The notes under the pieces were generated by a model, which searched no databases, was not told the origin of the DNA, and was given only the letters and a program-made list of their open reading frames with translations. A stretch of DNA of 64,000 nt from Thermanaerothrix sp034436175 (GTDB taxonomy: Bacteria > Chloroflexota > Anaerolineae > Anaerolineales > Anaerolineaceae): positions 1 to 64,000 of the forward strand of contig CAYRUO010000005.1 of assembly GCA_964427505.1 (NCBI GenBank). Direction: 5' to 3'. Position numbers and translations under genes: made by a program. The stretch's first letter is position 1; each line of letters begins with the position of its first letter. Shown one piece after another: positions 41,734 through 49,265 of this stretch.

Positions 41734-42618
41734 TCAGCGTAGCAGGTCAAACAGACTGGTTACCGAGATGGCGCGCCGCGTGACCTCTAGAGTGGCTTGA
41801 TACGTGGTTTCCTGGTTGCGCAGCATGCTGATCGCTTCTGCAATATTAACATCTTCTTTCTGAGAAAGCAATGCCTTGAGTTCGGCTTGGGCTTGACCTA
41901 AGAAATCAATTTGCGCCCGAATCTGGCGCTGGCGGGCTCCATTGGCAGAGCGGGCTGTTTTTAAGTTCTCGAGTTGGGTTGTAAGTTCACCAACAGCGTT
42001 AATCAGTCGGGCACGATCAAACGGTTCGCTCTGTAAAGCGTTTCTGAGTTCGATTAAAGCCTCGAAGAACGGCTTTAGGACGTCCCCGCCGATATTCAGC
42101 GTGGTGCTCGTATCAGGGGAAGTTTTGACCTGAATTTGTTCTTGATCACCGTTGTAGACAACTGTGTTAGGATCCAGCAAGGTAAACGGACGCGTAAGAA
42201 TGCGATGACCGCTGAATAAATAGTTGTCTTTATGGCTGGAATTGCCCAAATCTATGGCTTGCCGAATCAGTGCGTCAACCTCATCGGCAAACGTGCGGCG
42301 TTCTTGCTCCCCTTGGGTGTCTGAAACGCCATTGTAGCCGAGAGTTAGGGCGCGACTACCCAGATTGACCAGTTGAGAAAGAGCAAGTTCATTGGCGGCG
42401 AACCAATCATCGGCGGCTTGAGCAATATCTAGGTAGGTCTGAATCATTCCAGTTTGTGAGCGGAGCAGCATGGCTTGGGTCGCCAAGCTCGGGTTATCAG
42501 AAACGACCTGATATTGCTTACCCGACGCAATTTGCATTTGAAAATCCGCTATGCGCTCACGGTTAATTTCGAGGTGGTGAATGGCATTTTGGGTCATCAT
42601 GTTTTGGGTAATCCGCAT
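41734..42618 (-). CDS. flgL: Flagellar hook-filament junction protein FlgL
   Basis: FlgL (HAP3) joins hook and filament. The 294-residue product is flagellin-like at both ends: MRITQNMMTQNAIHHLEINR and IADFQMQIASGKQYQVVSDN near residues 23-42, and the C-terminal ISMLRNQETTYQATLEVTRR with SVTSLFDLLR. GGGAGG precedes the ATG. It follows flgK by 21 bases in the usual order. Confidence 0.93.
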   Translation of the reverse strand: MRITQNMMTQNAIHHLEINRERIADFQMQIASGKQYQVVSDNPSLATQAMLLRSQTGMIQTYLDIAQAADDWFAANELALSQLVNLGSRALTLGYNGVSDTQGEQERRTFADEVDALIRQAIDLGNSSHKDNYLFSGHRILTRPFTLLDPNTVVYNGDQEQIQVKTSPDTSTTLNIGGDVLKPFFEALIELRNALQSEPFDRARLINAVGELTTQLENLKTARSANGARQRQIRAQIDFLGQAQAELKALLSQKEDVNIAEAISMLRNQETTYQATLEVTRRAISVTSLFDLLR

Positions 42619-42639
42619 AGCGTTCCTCCCTTACTTGTC

Positions 42640-44028
42640 TCAGCGTCCGGCGTGCCCTAAACCGTTAATGATCCGATCCAGCATCTCATCGGCAACATTC
42701 ATCAATCGTGCCGCGGCTTGAAAAGCGCGCTGGAAGCGCACTAAATTGGCTGCTTCCTCATCAAGCGAAACCCCGGAGATAGATTCGCGCTGGGTGTTTA
42801 ACGCACTGGCTACGGTGGTATAGTCTTTGGTGCGCGCCTGTGCTGCTTGTATGGCGGCCCCTAGGCTGGCAATTTGAGCGGTATAGAACTGAGTGTAGGT
42901 GGCACTGTTGTTGCTCATACGGAGTGCAGAGTAGCCCTTAGCCATCTCCAAGGCTGCGGAATTATCCCCGGGAGCATCCGGACGGCTGGCGGCGGCAATC
43001 ATTACCGGGCTGCTGATGGTAGGGTTGAGCGCAATTGTGCGTGCGTCCTGGCCGATAAAGAGAGGACGTCCGGTTTGATTATCCAGGCCGTAAGCATTGG
43101 CATGTATGGTGTTAGCAAAGTCAATTAAATCCGCGGCGAAGGCGTTTAAACCTGTAATCAATTTCTGAATGTCACCATCGCGAACGGAGAGAATGCCTTG
43201 AATTTCACCATCTGTGGCATTATAAGGCTGGCCGTCCTCCCAAACAGGTGTCTTTGTGGTCGGATCCAGGGTTAAGCGGTAAGGGGTGGGCCCAAACACT
43301 AACACATGCCCGCCAATAGATACAGTCACCTCGCCGTTCTCGCGACGATAAGAAATGGCACCACTGAGCTCGGCCAAGCGATCTAGGATACGGTCGCGTT
43401 CGTCTAACAAATCATTGGGTTGATCGCCGACCGAATAGACACGGGTGATCTCTTGATTTAACTTGGCCAAGCGTGAGGCTAAAGCGTTAATTTCATCCAC
43501 TTTTTGCTGGAGTGCGGTTTCCTGGTCGGCCCGAAGAGTTTCCAGGCGATGGAGGCGGCGCTGGAAGGCTTCTGCCAGGTTGCGCGTGGCTTCCAGCAAA
43601 TCGGCGCGTAAGGCGGTATTGGTGGGATCACTGCTGAGGCGCAGCCAGCCGCTCCAGAAAGCATCTAAGTGGGCTAAAAGGCTGTTCTCTGAGGTCTCTC
43701 CGAGAGCGATTTCGGCTTGTTTGAGAATTTCACTGCGCGTTTCCCATGTCTTGGCACGTGCGACTTCACTGCGATAGCGCCGATCAAAAAAATCCAGACT
43801 GTAACGACGGATCATGTCTACTTGCACACCACTACCTATCTGGCCGCTCCCGCCACCGAATTTGAAAAGATTGGGGCTGGTGGGGGTTGCCGCACTGAGT
43901 ACGGCTTCTTGCCGGCGGTAGCCAGGGGTATTGGCATTTGCCACATTATGTTCGATAACCTCAATTGCCCGCTGGTGACTCAGCAGGGCGCTGAGAGCGA
44001 TGCTCAGATTCGAGAAAAGGGTGGACAT
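42640..44028 (-). CDS. flgK: Flagellar hook-associated protein FlgK
   Basis: FlgK (HAP1) is the hook-proximal junction protein. The 462-residue product begins STLFSNLSIALSALLSHQRA with EVIEHNVANANTPGYRRQEA near residues 23-42, has the long coiled D1 part (DEINALASRLAKLNQEITRV) and ends with SGVSLDEEAANLVRFQRAFQ and AARLMNVADEMLDRIINGLG, typical of FlgK. Downstream of flgN by nine bases. Confidence 0.95.
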   Translation of the reverse strand: MSTLFSNLSIALSALLSHQRAIEVIEHNVANANTPGYRRQEAVLSAATPTSPNLFKFGGGSGQIGSGVQVDMIRRYSLDFFDRRYRSEVARAKTWETRSEILKQAEIALGETSENSLLAHLDAFWSGWLRLSSDPTNTALRADLLEATRNLAEAFQRRLHRLETLRADQETALQQKVDEINALASRLAKLNQEITRVYSVGDQPNDLLDERDRILDRLAELSGAISYRRENGEVTVSIGGHVLVFGPTPYRLTLDPTTKTPVWEDGQPYNATDGEIQGILSVRDGDIQKLITGLNAFAADLIDFANTIHANAYGLDNQTGRPLFIGQDARTIALNPTISSPVMIAAASRPDAPGDNSAALEMAKGYSALRMSNNSATYTQFYTAQIASLGAAIQAAQARTKDYTTVASALNTQRESISGVSLDEEAANLVRFQRAFQAAARLMNVADEMLDRIINGLGHAGR

Positions 44029-44037
44029 GGGATGCCT

Positions 44038-44559
44038 CTATACAGTTCGTTCAACATCACTACTAAGATGGACAGAGGTTGACCGTTGGCCTGTTGGTGA
44101 ATAACCATCAGGTTGTGTGTAGAGACCCAGGATAAAGGCTTGGGTAGCGCTTACCCATTCAATAGCATTGGTAACCAGCAAAGCATTATGCTCGTTGGTC
44201 TGACGCACCTGGCTAGCAAGCGAGAGGATTCCTTCGCTCAATCGCTGGATGCGCTCGGAGCGCGGTGAGGGAATATGTGGTAAGAGCTGATGTAACGAAA
44301 GCGCTTCGCCAATCCCTGCCCGGAGGTATTGACCTAATCGTTCGGTCTCCATGCGTCGTTGGTCTTCAAGTAGCACGATTTGATCCAACAAGGCTTCTTT
44401 GCGTTCAACCAGGGGCATCAAGAGGGTTGTGTCGTTGCGATAGAGAGCATCACGTTCGGCACGGGTCAGGCTGAGCAATTCCTGAAGCAGGTTAAACTGA
44501 CGCACCATGACCTGCTCAAGCGTGTCAAGTGTTGCCTGAAATTGAGGGTTAGTGTCCAT
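44038..44559 (-). CDS. flgN: Flagellar export chaperone FlgN
   Basis: FlgN is the chaperone for FlgK and FlgL. The 173-residue helical product has LLQELLSLTRAERDALYRND near residues 23-42 and LVERKEALLDQIVLLEDQRR near residues 48-67, the family's pattern. The call relies also on its place between flgM and flgK. The last 30 residues are not conserved. Confidence 0.85.
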   Translation of the reverse strand: MDTNPQFQATLDTLEQVMVRQFNLLQELLSLTRAERDALYRNDTTLLMPLVERKEALLDQIVLLEDQRRMETERLGQYLRAGIGEALSLHQLLPHIPSPRSERIQRLSEGILSLASQVRQTNEHNALLVTNAIEWVSATQAFILGLYTQPDGYSPTGQRSTSVHLSSDVERTV

Positions 44560-44600
44560 ATTTCACTCGCGGCATCCTGATTCGAGGTGGTTCTAAGCGC

Positions 44601-44891
44601 TTATTTAAGCAGTTTCAAGAGATGGTTGGCCAGGGCCTCAAGGGGGATGCGATATGTTCCTGCTTCAATCTGCTGGTGTAACTGCTCGATGCGTTCGTTC
44701 CGAACCTCCGGGGTTTCGTTCAAAGCATGGCGCGCTTTTGCCAGCATGCGGGCTTGTTCCGAGAGTTCAGCCCGATCCTTGGCATTTGAAGCAGGGACGT
44801 TCTCTCCGGGATGTGAAGTACGATCAACAGATGAAGTGCCCTGGGGTCTTGAGGATGCCAATGAGTGAATTGAACCGTTCTCGATTTTCAT
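44601..44891 (-). CDS. flgM: Anti-sigma-28 factor FlgM
   Basis: FlgM holds FliA inactive until the hook is complete and FlgM is exported. The 96-residue product has a disordered Ser/Pro-rich N-terminal half and the conserved C-terminal part DRAELSEQARMLAKARHALN near residues 39-58, then PEVRNERIEQLHQQIEAGTY and RIPLEALANHLLKLLK. AAGGAGAGGG precedes the ATG. A sigma-28-like promoter lies 46 bases upstream, so flgM and the following genes are probably late genes that feed back on FliA. Confidence 0.92.
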   Translation of the reverse strand: MKIENGSIHSLASSRPQGTSSVDRTSHPGENVPASNAKDRAELSEQARMLAKARHALNETPEVRNERIEQLHQQIEAGTYRIPLEALANHLLKLLK

Positions 44892-44936
44892 GTGCCCTCT
44901 CCTTAATGTGCTTGGGAAACTCTGACCTTACATCTA

Positions 44937-44963
44937 ATATCGGATGAAATAGATAAATCTTTA
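44937..44963 (-). promoter_or_regulatory. Sigma-28 (FliA) promoter of flgM-flgN-flgK-flgL-csrA
   Basis: On the minus strand TAAA (44960-44963, perfect), exactly 15 bases, then TCCGATAT (44937-44944, 6 of 8 to GCCGATAA). The TAA of the -35 element doubles as the stop codon of flgG. The similarity to the fliC promoter (first -10 base T in both) supports both. Confidence 0.75.
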
Positions 44964-45698
44964 GGCACGGCGTAAGTGAATGGCTTGGCTGATCATCTGG
45001 TCGGTCTGCTGGAAAGCCCGCACCGACATTTGAAAATTGCGTTGCAACGAGATGAGATGCGCAATTTCTTCGGCCAGGTTGACGTTGGATTGCTCTAATG
45101 CACGGGCGACGATTTGACCCCAGCGTCCGCTGCCGGCCGATCCATTTTGAGCCGGTCCAGAAGCCGGCGTTTCCAGCCAGACATTGTTACCAAATTCCTG
45201 TAAGGCGCTTGGGTTCGAGAAACGACTTAATCCAATCCGACCCACGGCACGCCAGGTTTGGCCTTGTTGAACTCGCACAGTGCCGTCGCGGTCAATTTCG
45301 ATGGCTGTGGCATCGGTTGGAATTTGTCCTTCCCATACGAGTGGAAAGCCCGCGGCGGTAACCAACTGCCCTTGGGCGTCCAGGTTAAACTGCCCATCGC
45401 GCGTATAACCGAGCCGACCATCCGGCAGGCGCACGGCAAAGAACCCTTCGCCCTGGATGGCTAGATCGAGGGCTCGCCCGGTTTGTTTAAGGGCGCCCTG
45501 GGTGGCAAAAAGTTGGGTTGCAGCGATCCAGGTACCGCTTTTGGTGGCGTCCTCAAACAGTTCTTGAAAGTTCGCCCGGGAACGCTTGAAGCCAATGGTG
45601 TTGACGTTGGCTAAGTTATTACTGGTGAGATCGAGATCATCCAAGCGGGCCAGCATATCTTGACGTGAGATGTGTAAGACATGGTAGAGTGAAGCCAT
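44961..45698 (-). CDS. flgG: Flagellar distal rod protein FlgG
   Basis: FlgG builds the distal rod. The 245-residue product starts MASLYHVLHISRQDMLARLD with LDLTSNNLANVNTIGFKRSR, has LDLAIQGEGFFAVRLPDGRL near residues 75-94 and ends ALEQSNVNLAEEIAHLISLQ and DQMISQAIHLRRA. ATG at 45698 follows GGGAGAAAAACT; an in-frame TTG upstream overlaps the previous stop. It could equally be named the second of a flgF/flgG pair (FlhO/FlhP in Bacillus). Confidence 0.88.
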   Translation of the reverse strand: MASLYHVLHISRQDMLARLDDLDLTSNNLANVNTIGFKRSRANFQELFEDATKSGTWIAATQLFATQGALKQTGRALDLAIQGEGFFAVRLPDGRLGYTRDGQFNLDAQGQLVTAAGFPLVWEGQIPTDATAIEIDRDGTVRVQQGQTWRAVGRIGLSRFSNPSALQEFGNNVWLETPASGPAQNGSAGSGRWGQIVARALEQSNVNLAEEIAHLISLQRNFQMSVRAFQQTDQMISQAIHLRRA

Positions 45699-45712
45699 AG
45701 TTTTTCTCCCGA

Positions 45713-46483
45713 TCAAATGCGTCCTAAAGTTCGAATGGCTTGCCCCAGCAATTCATCTTGTAACTGTGCCATTTGTTGGGCGGCTTCATAAGAGCGTGCA
45801 ATCATGACCATTTGGGCCATCAGTTGTGAAGGATTGACGTTCGACATCTCCAACGCCCCTTGATGAATAAGGCCACGAGGGAGGTCGGGCGTATTGGAAG
45901 GTGGCTCCAGGGCACGGAAGGTGTTGAATTGATCGCGTTCCAGTTGATTTTCGGGGTCGTTGAAAAGTGCTAACCCTATCTGAGCAATAACCTGTCCATC
46001 TACGCGCAGGGTACCGTCAGTGCTAACCTCAGGCGTTGCCCCTTCGGGTATGCTAATCGGTTGTCCGTTCTGATCAAGCACCTTAAAACCATTGACATTG
46101 ACCAAGTTGCCCTGGGCATCCAAGAGGAAGCGACCATCACGGGTATAACGCTCACCTTCAGGGGTTTGCAGTTGGAAAAAACCTTCTCCCTGGATAGCGA
46201 AATCCAATTTGTTTCCCGTCATTTTGAGAGCACCGGCAGAAAAGTTGGTCATTTCCGGATTGAGTTCCACACCTAGCCCCAGGTTACCCACAGCGCGTAG
46301 GGTAGATGAACGCGTAATGTTACCGGGTGAGAAGAGCACCGATGTATGGGTAAACTCGTCCATGGTGTTGAGAATCTGCTTGAATCCTGGGGTATCCAAG
46401 TTGGCAAGATTGTGAGCGAGCGTTTCCTGGCGACTTGCACCTACGACCATGGCTGAGATTGCGGCATAAAAACCTTTGATCAT
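45713..46483 (-). CDS. flgF: Flagellar rod protein, FlgF/FlgG family
   Basis: The 256-residue product starts MIKGFYAAISAMVVGASRQE with TLAHNLANLDTPGFKQILNT near residues 21-40, LDFAIQGEGFFQLQTPEGER near residues 93-112, and ends IHQGALEMSNVNPSQLMAQM with the terminal helix. It is a rod protein of the FlgF/FlgG type; I assign FlgF because it precedes the second, more FlgG-like copy. It overlaps the preceding small gene by four bases. Confidence 0.85.
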   Translation of the reverse strand: MIKGFYAAISAMVVGASRQETLAHNLANLDTPGFKQILNTMDEFTHTSVLFSPGNITRSSTLRAVGNLGLGVELNPEMTNFSAGALKMTGNKLDFAIQGEGFFQLQTPEGERYTRDGRFLLDAQGNLVNVNGFKVLDQNGQPISIPEGATPEVSTDGTLRVDGQVIAQIGLALFNDPENQLERDQFNTFRALEPPSNTPDLPRGLIHQGALEMSNVNPSQLMAQMVMIARSYEAAQQMAQLQDELLGQAIRTLGRI

Positions 46484-46887
46484 GGCATCGGCTCCGAAGG
46501 ATAGGATGGACGCGGTTGGGCGATTTGAAGCAAGGTGCGCACTTCTTCGAGAGTCATACCCAAGTGACGCGCGATGTCGGTTTCATTCATGTTGGCGGCT
46601 GCCATGGCTAGTACGGCCTGGTAGCGTTCCTGGCTGGGGCTGCCCTGAACGAGGAGCGATGATGAGCGGGAGGTAATGGAGAGTAAGGTTTGAAAATCCT
46701 GCCCACTCATGATGCCGGTTGGTTGGGAGGAAGACGGCTCGCGGTTCTGGATGACCAGGTTACGTAGTTCATTGACAACCGGCGAGAGTCGCTCTGCCCG
46801 TTCGGCATGGCCCTGGGCTAAAGCCGTTTCACGGGCGAGTTGCAGGAGATGGTAGGTGTCTAATAGGAGATTCTCGCTAACCTTCAT
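46480..46887 (-). CDS. Small protein with HTH-like C-terminus, downstream of fliA
   Basis: The 135-residue product is not recognised by name. Residues 1-50 form a helical region (ENLLLDTYHLLQLARETALA; RAERLSPVVNELRNLVIQNR), a Ser-rich linker follows, and residues 88-125 look like a helix-turn-helix (YQAVLAMAAANMNETDIARH then LGMTLEEVRTLLQIAQ). In Bacillus subtilis the gene after sigD is swrB/ylxL, whose C-terminus has a comparable short HTH-like segment, but here the N-terminal membrane segment of SwrB is missing. Possibly a flagellar assembly or regulatory factor, by position only. Between fliA and flgF, co-directional. Confidence 0.65.
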   Translation of the reverse strand: MKVSENLLLDTYHLLQLARETALAQGHAERAERLSPVVNELRNLVIQNREPSSSQPTGIMSGQDFQTLLSITSRSSSLLVQGSPSQERYQAVLAMAAANMNETDIARHLGMTLEEVRTLLQIAQPRPSYPSEPMP

Positions 46888-46908
46888 GGTTCTTTCCTCA
46901 TGCTTGGA

Positions 46909-47724
46909 TCACGCTTGAGGGGGTGAGGCCACTTTGGCCTCTTGAGGAAGGGTAGAGGCGACAAGATAACCCGCTGTGGAGAGGGCAGCGCGCAGACTAA
47001 AAATAGCGCGGGCATGAATTTGGCACACACGTGACTCGGAAATGCCGAGGACGTGGCCTATTTCTTTTAGTGTGAGACCTTCGTAGTAGTAGAGGGCCAA
47101 AATTTGTTGCTCGCGGGTAGGGAGTTGCTTCAAAGCCTCGATAAGGCAAGCGCGCAGTTCTTCTTCATCCACTTTTTCAACGGGTGAGGGTTGTTCTTCG
47201 TCGGTCAGAATCTCATAAAGGGAATGCAGATCGTTTTCACCCTCATCTTCGATCGGGCTATCCAGCGAGAGGATGAGGCGGCTGGAGTCTATCAGGGCTT
47301 GTTGCACTTGAGGGATAGTCAATTTGAGATGTTCGGCCAGTTCCTCTTCGGTGGGTGTGCGCTGTAGTCTGCCCCACAATTCAGAAATGGCATTCTGGAC
47401 CATACGCGCGCGTTGTCGCCCAACGCGGCTCAGCCAATCCTGGCTTCGCAGGTAATCCAGAATCTTGCCGCGAATGCGGAGAATAGCATAGGTGCTGAAT
47501 TGGGCGCCGTGTTGGGGCGAATAGCGGTCAACGGCGTCAATTAACCCCAGTAACCCTTGACTGACCAGATCTTCATAATCTGACCCCGTATTGGCAAAGA
47601 TTCCCATACGCCCCAGCGTGAAATGGACAAGTGAAACGTGATGCAAGATCAGGGTTTCACGCAGAGCCGGATCACGGGTTCTCAGGAATTCGTTGAGCAG
47701 GTCTTGGCTCTCTGACGTGTCCAT
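46909..47724 (-). CDS. fliA: RNA polymerase sigma factor FliA (sigma-28)
   Basis: FliA directs RNA polymerase to late flagellar promoters. The 271-residue product has region 2 with DYEDLVSQGLLGLIDAVDRY and FSTYAILRIRGKILDYLRSQ near residues 49-96, region 3 with ELWGRLQRTPTEEELAEHLK, and region 4 with LPTREQQILALYYYEGLTLK and EIGHVLGISESRVCQIHARA near residues 216-255. The order flhA-flhF-x-fliA is typical. FlgM and sigma-28-like promoters nearby support the role. Confidence 0.95.
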   Translation of the reverse strand: MDTSESQDLLNEFLRTRDPALRETLILHHVSLVHFTLGRMGIFANTGSDYEDLVSQGLLGLIDAVDRYSPQHGAQFSTYAILRIRGKILDYLRSQDWLSRVGRQRARMVQNAISELWGRLQRTPTEEELAEHLKLTIPQVQQALIDSSRLILSLDSPIEDEGENDLHSLYEILTDEEQPSPVEKVDEEELRACLIEALKQLPTREQQILALYYYEGLTLKEIGHVLGISESRVCQIHARAIFSLRAALSTAGYLVASTLPQEAKVASPPQA

Positions 47725-47734
47725 AGCCTACCAC

Positions 47735-48088
47735 TCAGGCGCTAAGATCGTGCGTGCTTTGGGGAGGCTCGGGCGAAGCAAGAGCCCCATTGTGAGCGGC
47801 TACTCGGCTTTCCAACAAGCCTCGAATGAGGGTATCCGAGAGATACCAAACCAGGAACCCTAAAATGAGCATAGCCCCTATGGCTCGGAGCAGGCTCAGC
47901 CACCAGGGAGCGTGGTTTAGCAGAGAAATAAGCAGGACGCCGACCCCACTAAGACTAGCCCAAAGCCACCCAAAACTGAGTGAAAGTTCTACAATCGGCG
48001 GAATCGTTTGGGGGGTAGGACGCTGTGAAGCATGAGATGGGGGCGCTTTCGGAGGTGTGACTTCGCGTGCGGTCTTCTTAGGACTCAT
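47735..48088 (-). CDS. Small two-helix membrane protein between flhF and fliA
   Basis: The 117-residue product has a Pro/Lys-rich cytoplasmic N-terminus of about 35 residues, two hydrophobic segments (WLWASLSGVGVLLISLL near residues 41-57 and AIGAMLILGFLVWYLSDTLI near residues 69-88) and a polar tail. I recognise no family. It overlaps flhF as ATGA and lies 10 bases before fliA, where flhG (ylxH) stands in most other bacteria. It is not an ATPase and so cannot be a shortened FlhG. Function unknown. Confidence 0.65.
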   Translation of the reverse strand: MSPKKTAREVTPPKAPPSHASQRPTPQTIPPIVELSLSFGWLWASLSGVGVLLISLLNHAPWWLSLLRAIGAMLILGFLVWYLSDTLIRGLLESRVAAHNGALASPEPPQSTHDLSA

Positions 48089-49260
48089 AGATGCACCTCA
48101 CCGAGCATGGACTTAACAAGTCGGCTGGCAACGGCGGGATGCAAGTCGTCCAGCACCCGCCGACCTTGCATAAAAAACGCAACGGGAATCTGGGTTCTCC
48201 AGGCAAGGTTATAAAGGCTACCGATAGTGAGTGCTTCATCTAATTTAGTGAATACTAACCCTTGAATGCGAAAAGGACGCAGCGCATTAATCAAGTGATG
48301 GAGGTCGTCCTCTTTCACCGTCGCCGGTAAAGTCAAGTAGAGTTTGCGCTTTGGGGCCTCGCTTAAGAATGAGGCCAGTCCAAGTAAGGCTTCTTCGCTA
48401 TGGGGGTTAAGCGCCGGTGTATCCACCAAAATCAGATCATAATCGCTTGAAGCCGTTTGGAGGTGATAACGAAATTCATCCGGGGTGTAGGCAACCAGTA
48501 ATGGAATGCCGAGCAGGTCTGCAAAGGTGCGTGCTTCATTTAAAGCGGCGGTGCGCACGGTATCCAATGTGAGCCAAACGACACGGCGCTGTAGAACACG
48601 CACGGCATAAGCCCCCAGGCGCGCGCACAGGCTGGTCTTTCCACTTCCGCTGAGCCCACTGATAATTAATACCCCTTGGAGTTGTTCTATGGGCGGAGGT
48701 GAGGTCCGTATTCCGCCTTCGAGGTGGCGCTGGACGAAAAAGCGTACTTTGGCTTCGTCTTCCAGAGCCTCGGGAGGAAGACCTAAGCGCGCCGCGTTCA
48801 GTGTCCATTGGATGATTGTCTCGTCAATCCCTTGCTGTTTCAGATGGTGATGCATCTTAGAAAGTACCCCGGGTAACGTCTCATCTTCCATGAGAGTACC
48901 GGCGGATGATTGAACAGAGGATTCCCGGCTGATTCGGAGCAAAATATCGAGAGGGTTGGAGGGCTCGCTTTGGGGGGAGGGGGAATTGGGGTGAGGGCTG
49001 TTTCTCTCGATAGTGGGATTTTCGCTTCGTTCCTGTGAGGGGAGGCTTGCTGCGTGTATTCTCTCCGCTTCATTCGAGGCGGAGGGATTCCTCATGGCAA
49101 TGACCTCGTACATCGGTTTGCGCCAAATCTGCCAGGGCGCTCCGCCAGGGACCTCGCGCAAGGAAACCACGATGGCATCGGCGCCAAATTCTTGTTGCAC
49201 CTGGCGCAAGGCGCTCAGCATATCGTGTCCCCGAAATGTCTTGGTCATCGGTGTGCTCAT
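48085..49260 (-). CDS. flhF: Flagellar SRP-type GTPase FlhF
   Basis: FlhF helps place and number flagella at early steps of assembly. The 391-residue product has the B domain (KTFRGHDMLSALRQVQQEFG then ADAIVVSLREVPGG), and the NG GTPase domain: P-loop ISGLSGSGKTSLCARLGAYA near residues 200-219, LTLDTVRTAALNEARTFADL near residues 231-250, and G4 VFTKLDEALTIGSLYNLAWR near residues 340-359. The G3 motif, normally DTAGR, reads DTPAL. GTP hydrolysis may therefore be altered. flhG, which encodes its usual activator, is not next to it. Overlaps the next small gene as ATGA. Confidence 0.9.
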   Translation of the reverse strand: MSTPMTKTFRGHDMLSALRQVQQEFGADAIVVSLREVPGGAPWQIWRKPMYEVIAMRNPSASNEAERIHAASLPSQERSENPTIERNSPHPNSPSPQSEPSNPLDILLRISRESSVQSSAGTLMEDETLPGVLSKMHHHLKQQGIDETIIQWTLNAARLGLPPEALEDEAKVRFFVQRHLEGGIRTSPPPIEQLQGVLIISGLSGSGKTSLCARLGAYAVRVLQRRVVWLTLDTVRTAALNEARTFADLLGIPLLVAYTPDEFRYHLQTASSDYDLILVDTPALNPHSEEALLGLASFLSEAPKRKLYLTLPATVKEDDLHHLINALRPFRIQGLVFTKLDEALTIGSLYNLAWRTQIPVAFFMQGRRVLDDLHPAVASRLVKSMLGEVHL

Positions 49261-49265
49261 TGTTC

